From Camarhynchus parvulus (Eukaryota > Chordata > Aves > Passeriformes > Thraupidae), in contig NC_044577.1 of the NCBI RefSeq assembly GCF_901933205.1, positions 5,467,321 through 5,531,320 of the forward strand: a stretch of DNA of 64,000 nt, read 5' to 3'. The notes below the pieces were generated by a model. It saw only the letters and a list, made by a program, of their open reading frames with translations. It was not told where the DNA came from and made no database searches. Within the stretch, counting starts at the first letter, position 1. Each line of letters starts with the position of its first letter. The position numbers and the translations under genes were made by a program. Of this stretch, positions 42,799 through 54,036 are shown in pieces.

Positions 42799-44914
42799 AT
42801 GTAAAAAATATAACTGTTCTGTCTCAGAATCACTGCCTGCTTTTTGTTGGGTTCCTTTATCCATTTATTTATTTATTTTCTAATACAAAGTGTTTTCAGT
42901 TGAGCTTAAATGTTTCCACCTGGACTTTGTGTGCTCCTGTTGGAAGAGGAGGTCATGTTTATCCTGGGGCTAGAGCTAGCAGAGGCACAGAGGTTTTTGT
43001 GTGTTCATCTGAGGCTCGTTGGGCTTGCTGCTGTTCCTTTGTGCAAACAGCTGGAGGATTTGCAGCAGTTTTGGGTTGATTCCCCATGGGAGAAGTTGTG
43101 TGGGTCTCTGGGCAGGCAGGCTTGGTGTTTGGGGCTGCAGGATGGGAGGTTCATCCCTAGGCAGGTGTTTGTTCCTAAAAGGGGATGAACTCTGGCAGTT
43201 TTCCCTGAGTGCATGCACTGGTGTCATGTGCTCGAGCCCATACAGGGCTTCCCATAAAACTGCTTTTCCATAGCTTCTGTCTAGCTGGGAATAATACAAA
43301 CCAGCCATCAGGGGGCTGCAGGAACTGAGCTGGGGCTGGAGTCCTGGAGCTGGCAGGGCTGTGGGGACCAGGGAGGGCACACATTCCTTGTTGGATCATG
43401 TCAATGTACCGTGTTTTTCTGCACCTTTCAGCCAAAGGCCTGTCCCACTCCCTGTTAATGAATAGGCAGGTAATAGCACCAACAGCATCTGTGTTTGCAG
43501 CAATGAGTTTTGTGGGTAGCTGTGTTTTGTTTTCTTCAGTCATTCCAGAAGAGAGGAATTGAGAGCTGTGTTTACAGCCAGCCTCAACAGATAGAGCACT
43601 TTAAGTAATACCTGTTCTCTGGAGGGGAAGCTCCACAGTTGGTGTCACCGCTGTGTTTTTATGTTTTTATTATCTTCATCACTATCATACCAGTATCATT
43701 TTTGTTGCAGTTTGGCTGAGATGTCCTCAACAAGTTGAAGATCAATGTGTGTGTGTGTGAATATGTATTTATACATCCCTGTGTATAATATTGCTGTATA
43801 TTATTTGCATTAAGCAGTTACTCTTCCCTGTGTGACAGTGCAAACACATCAGCTTTACCTACCTGGTGTAAGGTTATTAAAGAACACTTTCAGATACTGT
43901 CCTTGACACTTTCTCCATTCATAACCCCAAATTTGAAGAGGAGACCTTGTTATACCTCTGGTTTGTCACTTTCCTTCCAGCATTCTTGTCCTCCTCCCAG
44001 TGTCACTGCTGAAGCACAACCCCTTGGTCGATTATTTTAAGCAATGACTGTTTTGCATACTACCTTGCTTTGTTTAAGTAATGTTTGTACAGAGATTTCA
44101 AAATATAAAGAGCTATATTAATTGCTAAGTTTCATTATTTTTTTTTTATATCAGTGTTGCTAGTGACAGCAAAACAATAAGTGAAATGTCACAAGATACT
44201 GGGCATGTCCTTCAGGTGGTGGTTTTGGTTGTGTCCTGAAGAGCTGGTAAGAGCATGGGAAAGGGGAGGTGTGTTTTAAAACTGGCCTTTTGCACCCAAA
44301 TGCCAAGTGGGATCTCCAAAACCCAAGTGGTCACCAGGGTTATCACCCCAGCACGTGTCTGCCTTGGGTTTGGGTCCTGCCCGTGGTGGTCCTTGAGCTG
44401 GTGTGCCCTGTGGGTGCCAGCACTGCCACTGCCCAAGGAGGGGACACAGCTTGGGACAGCTTGGCACACTGCTCCCCACACAGTGCTGGGACAGCAGGAG
44501 CCCAAACACCTGATGGTCACCTTCAACCAGCACCTGTCCCAGCAGAGCAGGAAGGTCTGGTCCAAATGTGCTACCCTTGGATCCTGCTCAGAGGATCCCT
44601 CTGGAGAATCCTGGTCTCACCAGTCAGGAATGCCAGCTCAGATCCAGGGCTGCAGCACTGCCTGAGGAAGGGCAGGAAGCCATGGACACATGGCCCTCTG
44701 GATCTGCCACCCTGGAAGCAGCACCTTACCTTGCAGAGAAGAAATACATCTTAAGAAAGAGTCAAATCTATGACAGTTCTGCTCCTCAGCCTGCTGCTTG
44801 TTGGGCTGTCATGGATAGAAGCCTTCAGCCATCATCTGGCTTCTCAGATCAATTCCTGACTGGGAGCAGGGGTAAGATGGGAGATCCCTGCATGAGTGAT
44901 GCACCTGTTCAGGA

Positions 44915-44985
44915 AAGACCCCTTGTAAGCTCCGATGATCCTTGTTGGGTCCCTTCAGCTTGGAATGTTCTGTGATTCTGTGACC
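44915..44985 (+). mobile_element. CR1 LINE tail remnant
   Basis: Ends with gggtcccttcagcttggaa then tgttctgtgattctgtga, the usual plus-strand CR1 terminus. Only about 70 bp can be recognised. Confidence 0.6.
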
Positions 44986-47900
44986 TTTCCTAGGAACAAC
45001 AGCAAGGAATGTTCTAAAGGAAGCTCCATCAGCATCAAAATAGTTTCTGGCTTGATGACTTCAGAGGTCTTTTCCAACCTGACTGCACCTGTGGTACTGA
45101 CAGCGAGCACTTGCACAGCCACAGTTTGGAGGATGCTGGATAAGGGCAGCACATCCAGAGGCAGCAGTGCCAAGAGCAGCTCCTGGCTAAGGCATGTTTC
45201 CCCAGGCTGTGGCACAGCCAGGGGACAAACTCCACCAGGATTAACTGCACCAGGTTCAGCTGTTGGTGCTTGGTAGAGGGCAGTGATCTCCAGAGGCAGC
45301 AAAGGGAGGGTGGGGGTGCCTGGGGCAGCAAGGGAAGGTGCAGGAGCTCTTCCCTTGCAGGTCAAGTTGTGTTTATTCTGTTTTGCTTGGAAATCTGTAA
45401 TTTGTAGCAGATGGGAAGATTATGGGAGAGCTGAGTGGTGAATTATTGGAAGCACTAGCCTTGTGAGTACTGAGGTAAGTTTTAATAAATTTTTTGTCAC
45501 TCTCTGTCATAACCTCATAGAAAAGTTGGGCTCTGAATTTCAATTCAAGGCTTTGCAAATGGCCAGAATCCCTGTAGTTTGCCCTGCCACAGTGATAACA
45601 CACAGGTGGGACCTGGTGCTGATTCAGCTCTTGCCACTGAGAGATCAGCCCAGACACGAGTCCTTGAGCTGCTGAAAATGTCAATTATCTCCCTCCCAGA
45701 GTCTGTGCTGCAGTGGGGTCTGCAAACCAGGAGATTTGCATGTCAGGCAAAGTGCAGAATTTCTGAGCACAGAAATTCTGTGCCTGGAGTGATGGCCCAG
45801 CTGATGCTTCCACTGAGTTGTTCAAACAAAGATCTGCAACAGCAGCAAGCAGGCAGCAGCTACTTCAGACGGCACGCAGCAATGCCTGTGTGCTTTTGGA
45901 AAACAAACCAATATAGTCCCAGCCACGAGGGGCATCATCCCAAGCTTGGCACGGGTGCCAGCTTTTGAAGAAGACAGCTTGGCAGCATTTCTGCTGCAGC
46001 CACTGGCACTTCTGCCATGGGGGCAAACAGCCTTTGGAGCAGGTTTGTTGAGCCTCACACCAGTAAGATGAGAAGCTGTGAGCTAACCCCAAAAGGGACC
46101 CAAAGGATGCCAATAAGAGGTAAATGCTTTTAGGGGGGCTGTGCCTACAGGGATCGAACTACAGGGGTGACCCATCACACTCTGAGAGGACAGCAGAGGT
46201 GAGATCTGGGGCTGCACAGACACCTCTCAATTCACTGAGGCCTCTGCTCACATGGCCCCACACCACTGAGCCTTCCTAGGACCCAGCAGGGTTGTGCTCC
46301 TCTTTTTGCAGAAAAAAAAGAAAAAAGGATATTCATCCCCCTCTCTTCAGTGCCTCTGGTACATGGCTGGAAACAGTTAAATCTCTCATGAGCCACAGAG
46401 TGGTGAGCCTCAAGAGACATTCTCCTCCTTGGATGGCTGTGCAGGCAGGCAGGGTGCTTTTTAAGGTAAATGTGCTTTTTCCATGGATGTATCAAGCACT
46501 GCAGTGGGAATATTCTGGCAGCTGTCACTTCTGGATGTTTGTACCGCACAGCAAAAGATGAACCATCCAGAAAGGTGGGATTCAGCAGCAGCCCTGTGTG
46601 GTAGCAGGGCTTGGCTTCTACAGCTCTGGGACAGGGAGAGCTTGGACCATTGGCCAGGACTGTGGCAGAACAAATGTTGTTTGTATTACAAACCAGATCC
46701 TGATGAGAGGGACCAATTTGATTTTTATTTATGCCTTAACATGTTATGGATCTATTTTGTGACATAGGATGGAGAATTCCTGTAGGGGCTGTGCTGAAAG
46801 CCCTAACATGTGCCGTGTGTTAGGGAGGCAGAAAATGGAGGGGAGCCCTGTCCCAGGGAGGTTTCACCTGACAGCCAGCCAGGGCAGAGAAAGCTTCCAC
46901 ACTTTCCCCTTCTCTCTTTCCTATTCCCTCTTCTGCAGAGACATTTGTTAATGGTAAATTCTCAGATATAATACTGCTGTGTTTGTGCTTTATTTTCATC
47001 CAAGGAATAGCAAAAAGAATCCTCCCTGATTGCTCTTACAGCAGGACAGGACACCTGATGGAAAGATAATGATGATCTTATCAGCCCCTGTTCCTTCACC
47101 AGCCAAACAAAGCCACCCACTCCCTTGCAGGTGCAGAGTGAGAAGCAGAAGGCCCTGATGCTGTGCAAGTGCTGCTCAGCAACAGTAAAACATTGCTCCC
47201 TTGTCAACACTGCTTTGGTCTCAAATCTGCAAAGCAGCTACTGTGAAAAAATATAAACTCTTCCAGCCAAACCCAGTGCAACTTATGTGTTCCAGTTCCT
47301 CTTGGTGAGGAACTTGTCCCCTAGTTTGGATGTAAATCTGGAATTGCAGCATTTTAAGAGCAGAATCCAACATTTGTCCTTGCTAGATTTCACTTGGTTG
47401 GTGATTTCTGGAGTGCACTAATCCATCAGGATCTCTCTCCTCTCTGGAAGGTCTCTCTGGATTCTTTCTCTCTCCCCCCAAGGGAATTAATTGTTCCCTC
47501 TACTCTGTTATCACTGGGCTAACTCTGAGCCTGGGGAGCACAGCCAGGGGTTGGCTGCCAGCTGAATTTTACCTGGATCTCCTGCAGCTGCTTTGAGTCT
47601 GTTTGTGACAGTCCCAGCTAACAGCTGGAAGCTGAAAATTATCTATAAAGGCAAGGATCCAGAGATTTTCCTTAATAACCTATGGAATAATAACACAGTG
47701 GTGCTGTTTTGATGGATCCTGCCAACTTATGAGGCCAAAGTTATTTTCCTCCACTGACAAAGGGTGAATCCTGTTGGGCACAAGCAGCCCTGGCGTTGCA
47801 CAGATCACCCCATGGTCCAAACCCACAAAATGTTGCCATTCTCAGAGCCAGATCTGGATAAACTGCTTCCACTGTTCCTGTTGGTGTCATTCTCTACAGC

Positions 47901-47999
47901 TGGGAGGATGGAAGAGGATTGCACCTCTCCTTCTCAGGCGTTTAAAAATCTCCCCACACCCTTGGGCTTCTCCTTGGTACACACAGAAAAATGACAGCC

Positions 48000-48017
48000 A
48001 ATAATAATAATAATAAT
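48000..48017. repeat. AAT microsatellite
   Basis: Six units of ATA/AAT in a row. Confidence 0.85.
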
Positions 48018-50484
48018 CCCAAGCCTCTAGGAGGCTGTGCAAGTTTCCTGGTAATTTCTTATCCTGAGTCACAAGGAGGCAGAAAAATTCCCTAAAAGGA
48101 GAGTTTGGCCAACAGATTGACCAAAAAAGCCAGGGTTTATTTTTCTTTTAATATTTTTTTTTCCAATTTGATGGAGATTGTTATTAATTACCTGAATGTA
48201 CAGGGTCCATGTGTTGACAAGTACACCTGTGAAAAATCCCTGGAGTGCTTGGAAGGCCCTCAAGCCAATATTTTCCAAGATAGCCACTGGTGTCAGATAG
48301 AATTGCATTTAAAAATCCAGTGTTTACAGCTTGTTAACAGTGCACCTGCTGCTTTGCAGGAAGGGAGGATTCTCTTCTGCCTCTAGCTGGGTGTGATTTA
48401 CATTTATCAATTAAAACCAAAGTTAAGGGCTTCAGCTGGTGCTGGGAGCATGCTCAGGAAAGGCAGTTCTGATTTACTTACATGGGGTTTCTTGCATGAC
48501 ACTTTTTGTAGTATCATGGCTTCAGTTTAAAAGGAATTTTATGAATATTTATTTTTTGCCATCTGTTTCACAAGCATGTTCCTCAGATATCTGATTCTTT
48601 GGTATATAGATCTGCGCAGATTTTAATTTGAAAAAGGGATTGTTCAATTATTTCCATGGTAATTTCCCTATTATTTAAGCTATTTTGGGGATAAACCTTG
48701 GGTTTTATTTATTTTTTCCTTCTTTTCCCTTTTCACCCTCAGTTCAGCTTTCTAGTAACTTTGAAAGCGAGTGATATTTATTTTGGTAATTCAGTTTCAC
48801 TAACATAAAAGGGAGACAGAATGTTACAGTGGCTCGTGTGTGCCACTCATTTTTAAATTATGGGCTTTTACCTCCACCGTGTGGCAGCTCTTCAGAACTG
48901 ACTTGAGGTGCTTTTGCACAGAAGGAGAAAAAAGGACAAAGATGAGTTTACTAAATAGGTTAATTCAGACTTCGAAATATTGCTTCAATGAGGTCGTTCT
49001 TAAACTTCACTTAAAATCTTACAAGTGTTCACTCATCTCCATTTTGAGATGGGTACATTAACCAAATGATATTTCAGCAGAATATACCATAATATAATAT
49101 TTTTTGGTATAAACATAATTATTTTCTGGCAGTCTCTATGCATGTGTAAAAATACAAACTTGCATAATTTTCCTTTAATTCACAGATGATCCTTCAGAAA
49201 AGTGCTGCTTAACTATATTTAGGAACACTAGGCTGCTCAGCCATTAAATGAGGGAAAACAAAACCAGCTGGTCCACAAATGACTTGGATTTGGGAGCTCG
49301 TTTATTGCATTTCACACTGCAGGTGAGAAGGCTCAGGGTTAAACATTTTAGAATAAAAACCTTGTAAAATGCTTTTTGCCTTTATTAAGGAATGCTTTGA
49401 TTCAGGTATGTTGTTGAGCAGTGTCCATGAGCTGTGCTTCTACCAACAAAGTGATGTTTTCCACTTTTCCACAAGTAAAACTCGTGTTGGAATCAGGCTG
49501 AGAAACTAAATTCTGCTGTCCTCTGTGTCAGCAGATAGCTTGGTTTCTCAAGTATTTCAGCTTTGCAAGTGGAAATAAATTAATTAATAAATAAATTTAT
49601 TCAGCTTCAATAAAGAATTTATTGCTGATGTGTTCAGGTGCAGTTAAAGCGACCCCAAAGTTCTGATCTCTGTGATCTCTGCAGATGAATTGGGGGTTTT
49701 GTTCATTCCAGTTCTTTGCTTGAAAGTGGAATCTCTCTTCTGCTTAGGAGCAGCAGGAAAGTGAGAAATTGTTCTGAACAGCCTTTGTTTCATGGTTTCA
49801 ATTGTTAATTGCTTCAGGTTTGGTATAGTTTACTGCAGAAATCTGTTTATGAACTTATCATCCATTGCAAGGATGAAATATTATTTTAGTATGAAAAACT
49901 GAGAACTTTTCAATATTTCTCTTCTTTTCTATTGTGCATCTCAGCCACCTAATTTTTGGGTGCAGGTGAGTTAAATGGTGTTGTTCTTTTGCCAAAACTT
50001 CTGTATAGTTGGCTTGAAAGAATTAGAATTACAAAGTTGTCTGTAATGACGAAAAAAGCACTGTAAAATCAAATTTTAAAGCTGTTTAGCTCTTTTAATA
50101 TATTAATAACATATATTATTAATGCAACTAGAGTAATTTTTGTCTCCAGCTCAAAAATGGTTATCGATCCAGACTGCAATAGAAGTCAGCCCTTGCAAGA
50201 GCATCTTTCTAAAAATTAGTCTTGTTCATGAACACGAGCATAATGAAGAATTTAAAATGTACTTTTAATTATGTTGTTATGGAGACAGCTAGCCTAATAG
50301 ACACACAGTGATTAACTGGAAAATGGGTGTTTTAGTGCAGTGGGTGACAATTATCACTGTCCCTTCAGCTAGAGATGGTCAAATTTAGATGTTGCTGGTC
50401 ATCTTCCTAGCTGAGCCTTGAAATATTTGGTTTTTTTCCCCAGATCTAAGCAGAGTTGCCACTGGGAAAGGTCCTGAAAGGTAG

Positions 50485-50550
50485 AAAATCATAAATTACC
50501 CCAAGCTGGAAGGGACCCATAAGGATCACAGCTCCCAAGTCCTGTCACCA
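50485..50550 (-). mobile_element. CR1 LINE tail remnant
   Basis: aaaatcataaattaccccaa, gctggaagggacccataagg and atcacagctcccaagtcctg match the reversed end of the CR1 subfamily with GGAAGGGACCCACAAGGATCA. Confidence 0.65.
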
Positions 50551-51008
50551 CAGCTATGGCTCTGGTACCTGTTTTAACTCACTGCTACTTGTACTGTAGT
50601 GGTGGCAGCTGGCATTCTGACCCCTAGGAGAAAAAAACAAGTTAATTTAGGAGAATTAAAGCTGCGCTAGCAAATCAAATTGTGATGTAGGAGCAGCTGT
50701 GGAGATGCTTTTATTTCTAGAAAGTGTTTGTGGCAGCTGGCTCTGGGTGGGCATTTAATGAACCTTGAGAAATAATTTTGTGTGTGTGAGAGTCAGGGAG
50801 TCATTGGTGCAATGCACAGTTGACAAAGACCAGGTCAAGTATAACTAATCCAAAATGAAGAGTAAAATCTGTAAGGCACCAGGAATAGCCTGAAAAAGTG
50901 ATTGGGAAGCTTCCCAAACATCACCAAATTACTGTAAAATGCAAAAAAGTGTTGGAAGCTTTTGTTCTGATTTATCTCCTGTTGTCTGAGATGTGTTTGG
51001 AAAGTTCA

Positions 51009-51300
51009 TGTCCTGGTTTAAAGCACAAAATGTCTGCTGAGGAAGGTGGAATGGAAAAGAAGACCCTCTCCCTCCAAATTGTTCTAAGTCTGAAAATGAT
51101 GGGCCTTCCAGGCGAAAATGAAGGAAAAGGAACAACGGTTCTTTATTTAGGATATCTCTGTGTGTGTATTTATATAACACAGAACAGAACAAACAACAAC
51201 ACAGTAACAGAAGTTTCCCACCTGTCAAGCACGATGGCTTTTCAGATGAAGAAATTCAGAGAGAGAGAGAGAGAGAGAATCTACCCCAAAACAGTTTAAA
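51009..51300 (+). mobile_element. ERVL-type LTR fragment (probable)
   Basis: Begins TGTCCTGGTTTAAAGCAC; TGTCCTGGTTT is the usual opening of avian ERVL LTRs. It continues with purine-rich sequence and ends unclearly near the AG microsatellite at 51258. No matching 3' end or target duplication was found, so it is probably a truncated LTR. It has a 133-codon open frame (50898-51299) that I take as chance. Confidence 0.4.
51258..51279. repeat. AG microsatellite
   Basis: Eleven AG units without interruption. Confidence 0.9.
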
Positions 51301-53581
51301 TTTCTGACTTAAATTTAGCTTTGACATACAACAGGAGGGCACTCAGCTCTGAACCTTGGCACCTTGCATGGGAAAAATGAGGTTGCATAAATTTATTCAC
51401 TTTCAGCCTTATCACTGCATATGAAAGAGAGAGAAATGACTCAAGAACACTTTCTCAGCATTCTTCCAGTGCCCTTTTTTTTTTTGTGCTATTAAAGTAC
51501 CATGATCTAAATTGCCCTCTCTGTTTCTTTGCCCTGAGGTGGAAGCTCATGGTTGACAGGGCAGTGCTGTAAATTCCTGGGTGGAAGAAATGCCCAGCCT
51601 GGTTTCGCTGGGCATTCTGAGCCAGCTGTTTATTTGCTGGGTGCAGTTGTTCTTTCTAGCACCCAGAAGTGCTTTTGTGGCTGTTGTGCTCTGACCAGCT
51701 GGAATTGCTGGCATCTGAGTCCCATCAGGATGGATTTGCAATGATGGTGCCTGTAGTTTGTATGAACTCTTTGGGCTGGAAAAAAAGGAGCTGTGTAGGG
51801 ATTGATTCCACAATCTCCTTGTTTGGTTCTCTTTGGTTTTTATGTTTCCTCTCAAAACATTTTTATTAAAAATCCAAGGAACACTACCATAAAAGAGAAC
51901 CTGTAGAAAACTGTTATTCTTAAAAAAAATACGCAAACCCTGATCACAGCACCTAATTTTTTGCATATATAGACTTCAATTTTTGTGTTGGGACTAATGA
52001 TTGATCAGATCATTTGATATGAACTCCATATATGCATCTATATTGGTTTTTTTCCTCTGCTGCCACTAAGAGCCAAAAAATCATTATACTTCACCCAAAA
52101 GGCTAATTGCTCTTTTCTGAAGACTTACAGTATTTTATTTCATGTTCTGTGGGTTTAATTTTCTCAAAATTTTTTTTCTCCTGAAATCAGTGAGAATCTT
52201 GAAATTGAAATCTCCAGCTTTGCAATGACAGGACTAAAATAGCTGGTGAGTTGGACAGTGTGTTAAATGAATTGTGGGTATATTTTATTGTTTTAATAAT
52301 AGCCTCATAGAAACAAATGCACTAATCACATCAAAGAATCTTCAGTAAAAGCAGGGTAAAGTTTTATGCAGCTCATAAACTTTTATATTCACAAAAAATT
52401 TTTTTTTTGGAGGTGTGAAGGTTTTGTTGGTTTCTTTGGGTTTTGGGGTTTGTGTTTGGGGGTTTTTTGGTTGCTGATGTTGTGGTTTTTTTCTTTTTAA
52501 AGCATCCCAACATTGTTGGCCCTAATGGTGTAGATTTTCTCTGTGTCCAGTAATACAAGGGGAGTAAAAAATGTAGAAATTGTTGTGGCATAGTGCAGGA
52601 GATTAAAGAAAGCAGCAACCGGATCTGGCGAATCAGGTTGGAATGCTTGCCCTGGCAGGGTCTAGAGTTTCACCCATAATGGCTTTTCCTACAGCTGGCT
52701 GCAAAAGAGAAGAGGATCTGTTTTTGTTAATGGCTCATCATGATTCCCTCTTGATTGCTGTTTTCAATCCCATCCCTTGCTGTCATCCAACAGTTTTCTT
52801 CCCAATTTGTTGCATGCTCAGGAGCAAAGAAATAGTTTTTCTTTCTCGAAATACAAATAAATGTTCTGCAGAGGGAAACAGAGCCTGCCACTGCTTTATC
52901 AGGCCTTTATCCTGTTCCCAAGGGCACCTAGTGCTGTGTCACTGGTCAGAGATTCCCAGATCAAACCTGCTCCCAGTCTATCCCAGGCTGCCTTGGCACA
53001 GCAGGAAAAGCCTCCTCTCATAGAAAGAGATACCAATACCTGGAAATTCAGCTGATAAATCCTTGAATTGTTTTTCTACTTTTTAATTGCAAAGATTCTA
53101 GATGGAAAAAGGTCACAGATCTTCACCATGCAGGGAGGAAAGGTGTGGGAAGAGGGAATGTTATAACAGATGATGGCTGATGAGGTTTAGGTCACCATTC
53201 AAACTTGGGTTTTCCGAGTTTCACTCTTGCGTGGGAAGGGTCTTGCTCTTGTAGGAGAATCTCTGTCTGGAATCCAGGTATCTCCTCTCTTATTTGCTGA
53301 AGACTATCTTCAAAATCTGAAAATTTAAACCTTCCAAATCCCGGATGGAGGACTTGACCTTCTGGAGCACGGAATGATTTGTTGCAGCACTGTGCTGTCA
53401 CACTGGTTTTGGGCTCCCACTCCTGTCACAGTGTCTGTGGTAGGCACTGCAGAGACACTCTGGGAGGAGGCACTGCCCTTCAGAGCTGGAAACCTGGAAA
53501 TGTGGGACTGATGGAGATTGGGGTCTTCCTTTTCCAGACATGGGAATGATTGGGCTGAAAGTCAATGGACTGGAGCCAGGG

Positions 53582-54032
53582 TGATGCCTCAGGTTTTAGC
53601 TTTTCTATTTTTCAGATTCTGTACTGCTTTAGTGTGTAGTTCTGAGCTTCATATTAGGGGATGGTGAGCTCTCTTCACAGAGCAGGAGACAAAACAATTC
53701 CTTCTCTAGCTGGGGACCAAGGACAAATGATCCAAATCTCAGGCCCAAGAGCATAAATAATGTGGACTGAAGAGAGAAAAACAAGGATGGGACTTCATGG
53801 GCTAAAGCTATAATTGGACAATTAACTCCAATATGCAAATGGACCAGAACTTATAAAAGTGAGAGATCCCATGACCAGGTGTCCATTTTGTGACCATTTT
53901 GGTTCATCTTGGGTGTAGCCCTGGCTGGGCTCTTGTGCTGCCCAAGGTGCATCCATTGAGGCCTTTAATAAATCCCTGCTTTATTCTTTAGCTGTCTGGC
54001 CTCTGTTCTAGGTCAGCCTTCACAAGGCATCA
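53582..54032 (+). mobile_element. Solo LTR of an endogenous retrovirus, complete
   Basis: 451 bp bounded by perfect inverted repeats TGATGCC (53582) and GGCATCA (ending 54032), and flanked by the direct repeat AGGG on both sides (53578-53581 and 54033-54036). In the plus orientation it has an octamer ATGCAAAT at 53833, a TATA box TATAAAA at 53852 and a poly(A) signal AATAAA at 53967, spaced as U3, R and U5 require. No internal retroviral sequence is adjacent, so it is the product of recombination between two LTRs. A 4-bp duplication is typical of class I (gamma-like) elements. It has no coding capacity. Confidence 0.88.
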
Positions 54033-54036
54033 AGGG

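Larger units (their letters stand above)
38325..44150 (+). other. ADARB1: ADARB1 3' untranslated region and immediate downstream sequence
   Basis: After the stop comes AT-rich, frame-free sequence, as expected for a 3' UTR; mammalian ADARB1 has a long one. I found no canonical AATAAA between the stop and 42.6 kb. Candidates are AATAAA at 42610 and 42793, ATTAAA at 43876 and an AATATA near 44102 followed by a T-rich then GT-rich stretch. Which is used cannot be told from sequence alone. The part from 39.5 to 42.4 kb contains repeats and GC-rich segments and may already be non-transcribed. Confidence 0.55.
44151..50484. other. Intergenic sequence, no gene recognised
   Basis: Between 44.25 and 45.4 kb the sequence is GC-richer and has open frames of 110-160 codons on both strands, which is what such composition gives by chance; none shows a domain. 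The rest is mixed unique-looking sequence with one CR1 scrap and an ATA repeat. Confidence 0.6.
50551..53581. other. Intergenic sequence, mostly unremarkable
   Basis: Apart from the ERVL-like piece and AG repeat, the only notable stretch is a T/G-only-like segment at about 52390-52495 with runs GGGTTTTGGGGTTTGTG and GGGGG. No coding exon was recognised. Confidence 0.55.

Noticed and set aside
44212..44975. Overlapping frames of 117-161 codons on both strands
   Set aside because: Open frames in all directions follow from GC-rich, stop-poor sequence. No motif and no exon-like splice pattern.
46135..46175. tRNA-like B box (GTTCGATCC on the minus strand)
   Set aside because: No T-arm stem pairs around it and no A box or cloverleaf could be drawn; taken as chance.
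50898..51299. 133-codon plus-strand frame
   Set aside because: It runs through an ERVL-like LTR and into an AG microsatellite (RERERER), so it is chance.
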